Source: Candidatus Woesearchaeota archaeon CG07_land_8_20_14_0_80_44_23 (GTDB lineage: Archaea > Nanobdellota > Nanobdellia > Woesearchaeales > 0-14-0-80-44-23). From it: a stretch of 5,713 nucleotides of DNA. The stretch covers positions 1 to 5,713 of the forward strand of contig PEXD01000030.1 of the NCBI GenBank assembly GCA_002779235.1, in the 5' to 3' direction. How positions within the stretch are numbered: position 1 is the stretch's first letter; each line of letters begins with the position of its first letter. The position numbers and the translations under genes are program-made. Below, piece after piece: positions 4,571 through 5,713 of the stretch. The notes beneath the pieces are model-generated. The model saw only the letters and a program-made list of their open reading frames with translations. It was not told the DNA's origin and did not search any database.

Positions 4571-5695
4571 TTAATTTAAAATTCCTGCTTTTTCTAAGAC
4601 CTGGCGCACAGAATACTTACAATTGTTAATTTTTTGCAATGCCTTTCTTGCCTGTTTTTTTGTGATAAAGCCAACAGTAATCTCCCTTGACAATCTTGTT
4701 GAATCGGGATGGAAGCCCAACATCCTTTTTGTTTTGTTTTCTGCGGCCCTTGCAAGCAAGCAGGAATTGGAATTTGACTCAACAAAGTTCTCCCCTTTTG
4801 GCACTGTCCAATTTAATTTCTTTAAAATTTTCCTGACATCCTTGCTTTTCCTTTGGAGCAAAAATGGAAGATGAACCACATATACAGATGGTTTATCCGG
4901 GAATGGCTGCAATTTCCTAATGCCTGATATTTTGTATTTTTTTGATGACCTTTTCTGGCTCAGGCCTGCCCACTCATTCATGCCAAGGATGATAAGATTA
5001 ATCCCCCGTTTTACTGCCTCTGCGTAGTATGCCCTTATTACAGTATGCCTGCATAATTGACACACTCTGACAAACGGGACTGCATGGGTGCATTTGGCAG
5101 AATAGTGATTTCTTCCATTTAAATAATGGAAAAAGAATTCTTTCTTTGTTTCTTCTGTGTCAGGCTTATCAAATAATTCTGCTGTTTTTTTATAGGACAA
5201 CAGGTCATTTTTCCTTATGTACTTCTTGATTGGAATTTTAACAGAGTCTACATTTAATTTCTCAGCAATTTGTTTTGCTCTTGAGAAGATATGTTCTGGA
5301 TAATAGCCTATGTCAAAAGTAAATGCAAGGGGATTAAAGCCCATTCCCTTTACAGTGTATAAGGTAGCAGTACTGTCCTTGCCTCCAGAAATTCCGACCA
5401 TTGCATCATACTTCTTTTTAGGGTCAATAAGAGTTTTTAAAAAAGCCAATTCTTTTTTTAAGGAATTCTTATCAAAATTTTTAAGGTACAGAGCGCATAT
5501 GTTGCATAATCCGTCCTTTCCTATTCTGATGGTGGGATTTTTTGTATTGTTCAGGCACCTTTTACATTCCCTAATCTCTTCATCGCCGTCTTTTGCAAAT
5601 GCATCCTCTAAGTAAGTTATTATTGCAGCATCATACTTTGAAGTATACTTGAATGCCTTCAGAGAAAAGTATTTTCTTATGCAGAAAAGCGGCAA
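4571..5695 (-). CDS. PP-loop ATPase with N-terminal four-Cys zinc knuckle and TtuA-like internal cysteines
   Basis: The 374-residue protein belongs to the PP-loop ATP-pyrophosphatase superfamily, which adenylates a carbonyl or nucleobase oxygen before replacing it with sulfur or nitrogen. Residues 44-67 carry CKRC and CNIC, a probable zinc site like those of N-acetyl-sugar amidotransferases (WbpG/PseA type) and tRNA thiolases. The PP-loop is GISGGKDS at 101-108. VCQLCRHTVIR at 211-221 (C212, C215), followed by A..G.....ILGMN to 240, resembles the CxxC region of TtuA/TtcA-type sulfurtransferases. C312 in SCLLA could be the third ligand of a [4Fe-4S] cluster. The substrate is unassigned: tRNA thiolation and sugar amidotransfer are both open. 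The start is uncertain. No in-frame ATG precedes residue 99; the only usual start in view is TTG at 5695, inside repeat copy B. The frame stays open to the window edge, so the gene may begin outside. The first 43 residues have no recognised domain. Confidence 0.8.
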   Translation of the reverse strand: MPLFCIRKYFSLKAFKYTSKYDAAIITYLEDAFAKDGDEEIRECKRCLNNTKNPTIRIGKDGLCNICALYLKNFDKNSLKKELAFLKTLIDPKKKYDAMVGISGGKDSTATLYTVKGMGFNPLAFTFDIGYYPEHIFSRAKQIAEKLNVDSVKIPIKKYIRKNDLLSYKKTAELFDKPDTEETKKEFFFHYLNGRNHYSAKCTHAVPFVRVCQLCRHTVIRAYYAEAVKRGINLIILGMNEWAGLSQKRSSKKYKISGIRKLQPFPDKPSVYVVHLPFLLQRKSKDVRKILKKLNWTVPKGENFVESNSNSCLLARAAENKTKRMLGFHPDSTRLSREITVGFITKKQARKALQKINNCKYSVRQVLEKAGILN

Positions 5696-5713
5696 AACTC
5701 CAATCTTCAGATT
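5677..5713. repeat. Inverted repeat copy B, cut by the window edge
   Basis: This is the reverse complement of 318-354 with one mismatch in 37 bases. It overlaps the first codons of the PP-loop gene as read from TTG. On the minus strand it presents the right arm of the hairpin then CTGCATAA, in the same orientation relative to its downstream gene as copy A has relative to coaD. The missing left arm should lie just beyond the window. Confidence 0.9.

Noticed and set aside
4411..4629. Plus-strand ORF of 72 codons
   Set aside because: It overlaps the 3' end of the well-supported PP-loop gene by 59 bases, has three clustered ATGs without a Shine-Dalgarno, and matches no family I recognise. It competes with the minus-strand unit, which has the better-placed TATA box. 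It is not fully excluded.
318..5713. Composite transposon with terminal inverted repeats at 318-354 and 5677-5713
   Set aside because: There is no transposase between the copies, the enclosed genes are metabolic, and the copy at 318 is one part of a larger hairpin array rather than an element end. No target-site duplication can be checked because the right end is cut off.

Overview
The window reads as archaeal, most likely from a small-genome DPANN-type lineage (Pacearchaeota/Woesearchaeota-like); the phylum is an inference. The evidence is a complete deoxyhypusine synthase, ribosome-binding sites of the AGGTGAT type, a TTTATAAA box 22 nt upstream of a start codon with no Shine-Dalgarno (leaderless layout), AT-rich sequence and tightly packed genes. 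Several genes have a bacterial flavour: a bacterial-type CoaD and a fold-III PLP decarboxylase.

Layout. Positions 1-71 hold the C-terminal tail of an unidentified plus-strand gene. Positions 107-354 are a dense array of nested perfect hairpins with no convincing gene. The plus-strand gene at 388-1491 fuses a CoaD phosphopantetheine adenylyltransferase to an HD-superfamily phosphohydrolase. It converges, with a 4-nt gap, on a three-gene minus-strand operon read from about 4356 to 1496: deoxyhypusine synthase, a fold-III PLP amino-acid decarboxylase, and an agmatinase-family ureohydrolase. Upstream lies a 196-nt gap with a possible tiny leaderless transcription unit. Then comes a minus-strand PP-loop ATPase with many cysteines (4571-5695), whose start falls inside a repeat.

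How the genes fit together. The operon covers both ends of one pathway. An amino acid (arginine, ornithine or lysine) is decarboxylated, a guanidino group is removed to give a diamine or polyamine, and a polyamine is spent by deoxyhypusine synthase on aIF5A. The middle steps (AdoMet decarboxylase and aminopropyltransferase) are not in the window. Either they lie elsewhere or the pathway takes another route.

The most unusual features are: (1) the hairpin array, in which two copies of one hairpin differ by a compensatory base-pair swap; (2) a 37-bp segment of that array recurring inverted at the far end of the window (36/37 identical), so that both the CoaD fusion and the PP-loop gene have it just upstream or at their 5' end; (3) the CoaD-HD fusion; and (4) the polyamine-hypusine operon, whose decarboxylase has a displaced active-site cysteine.
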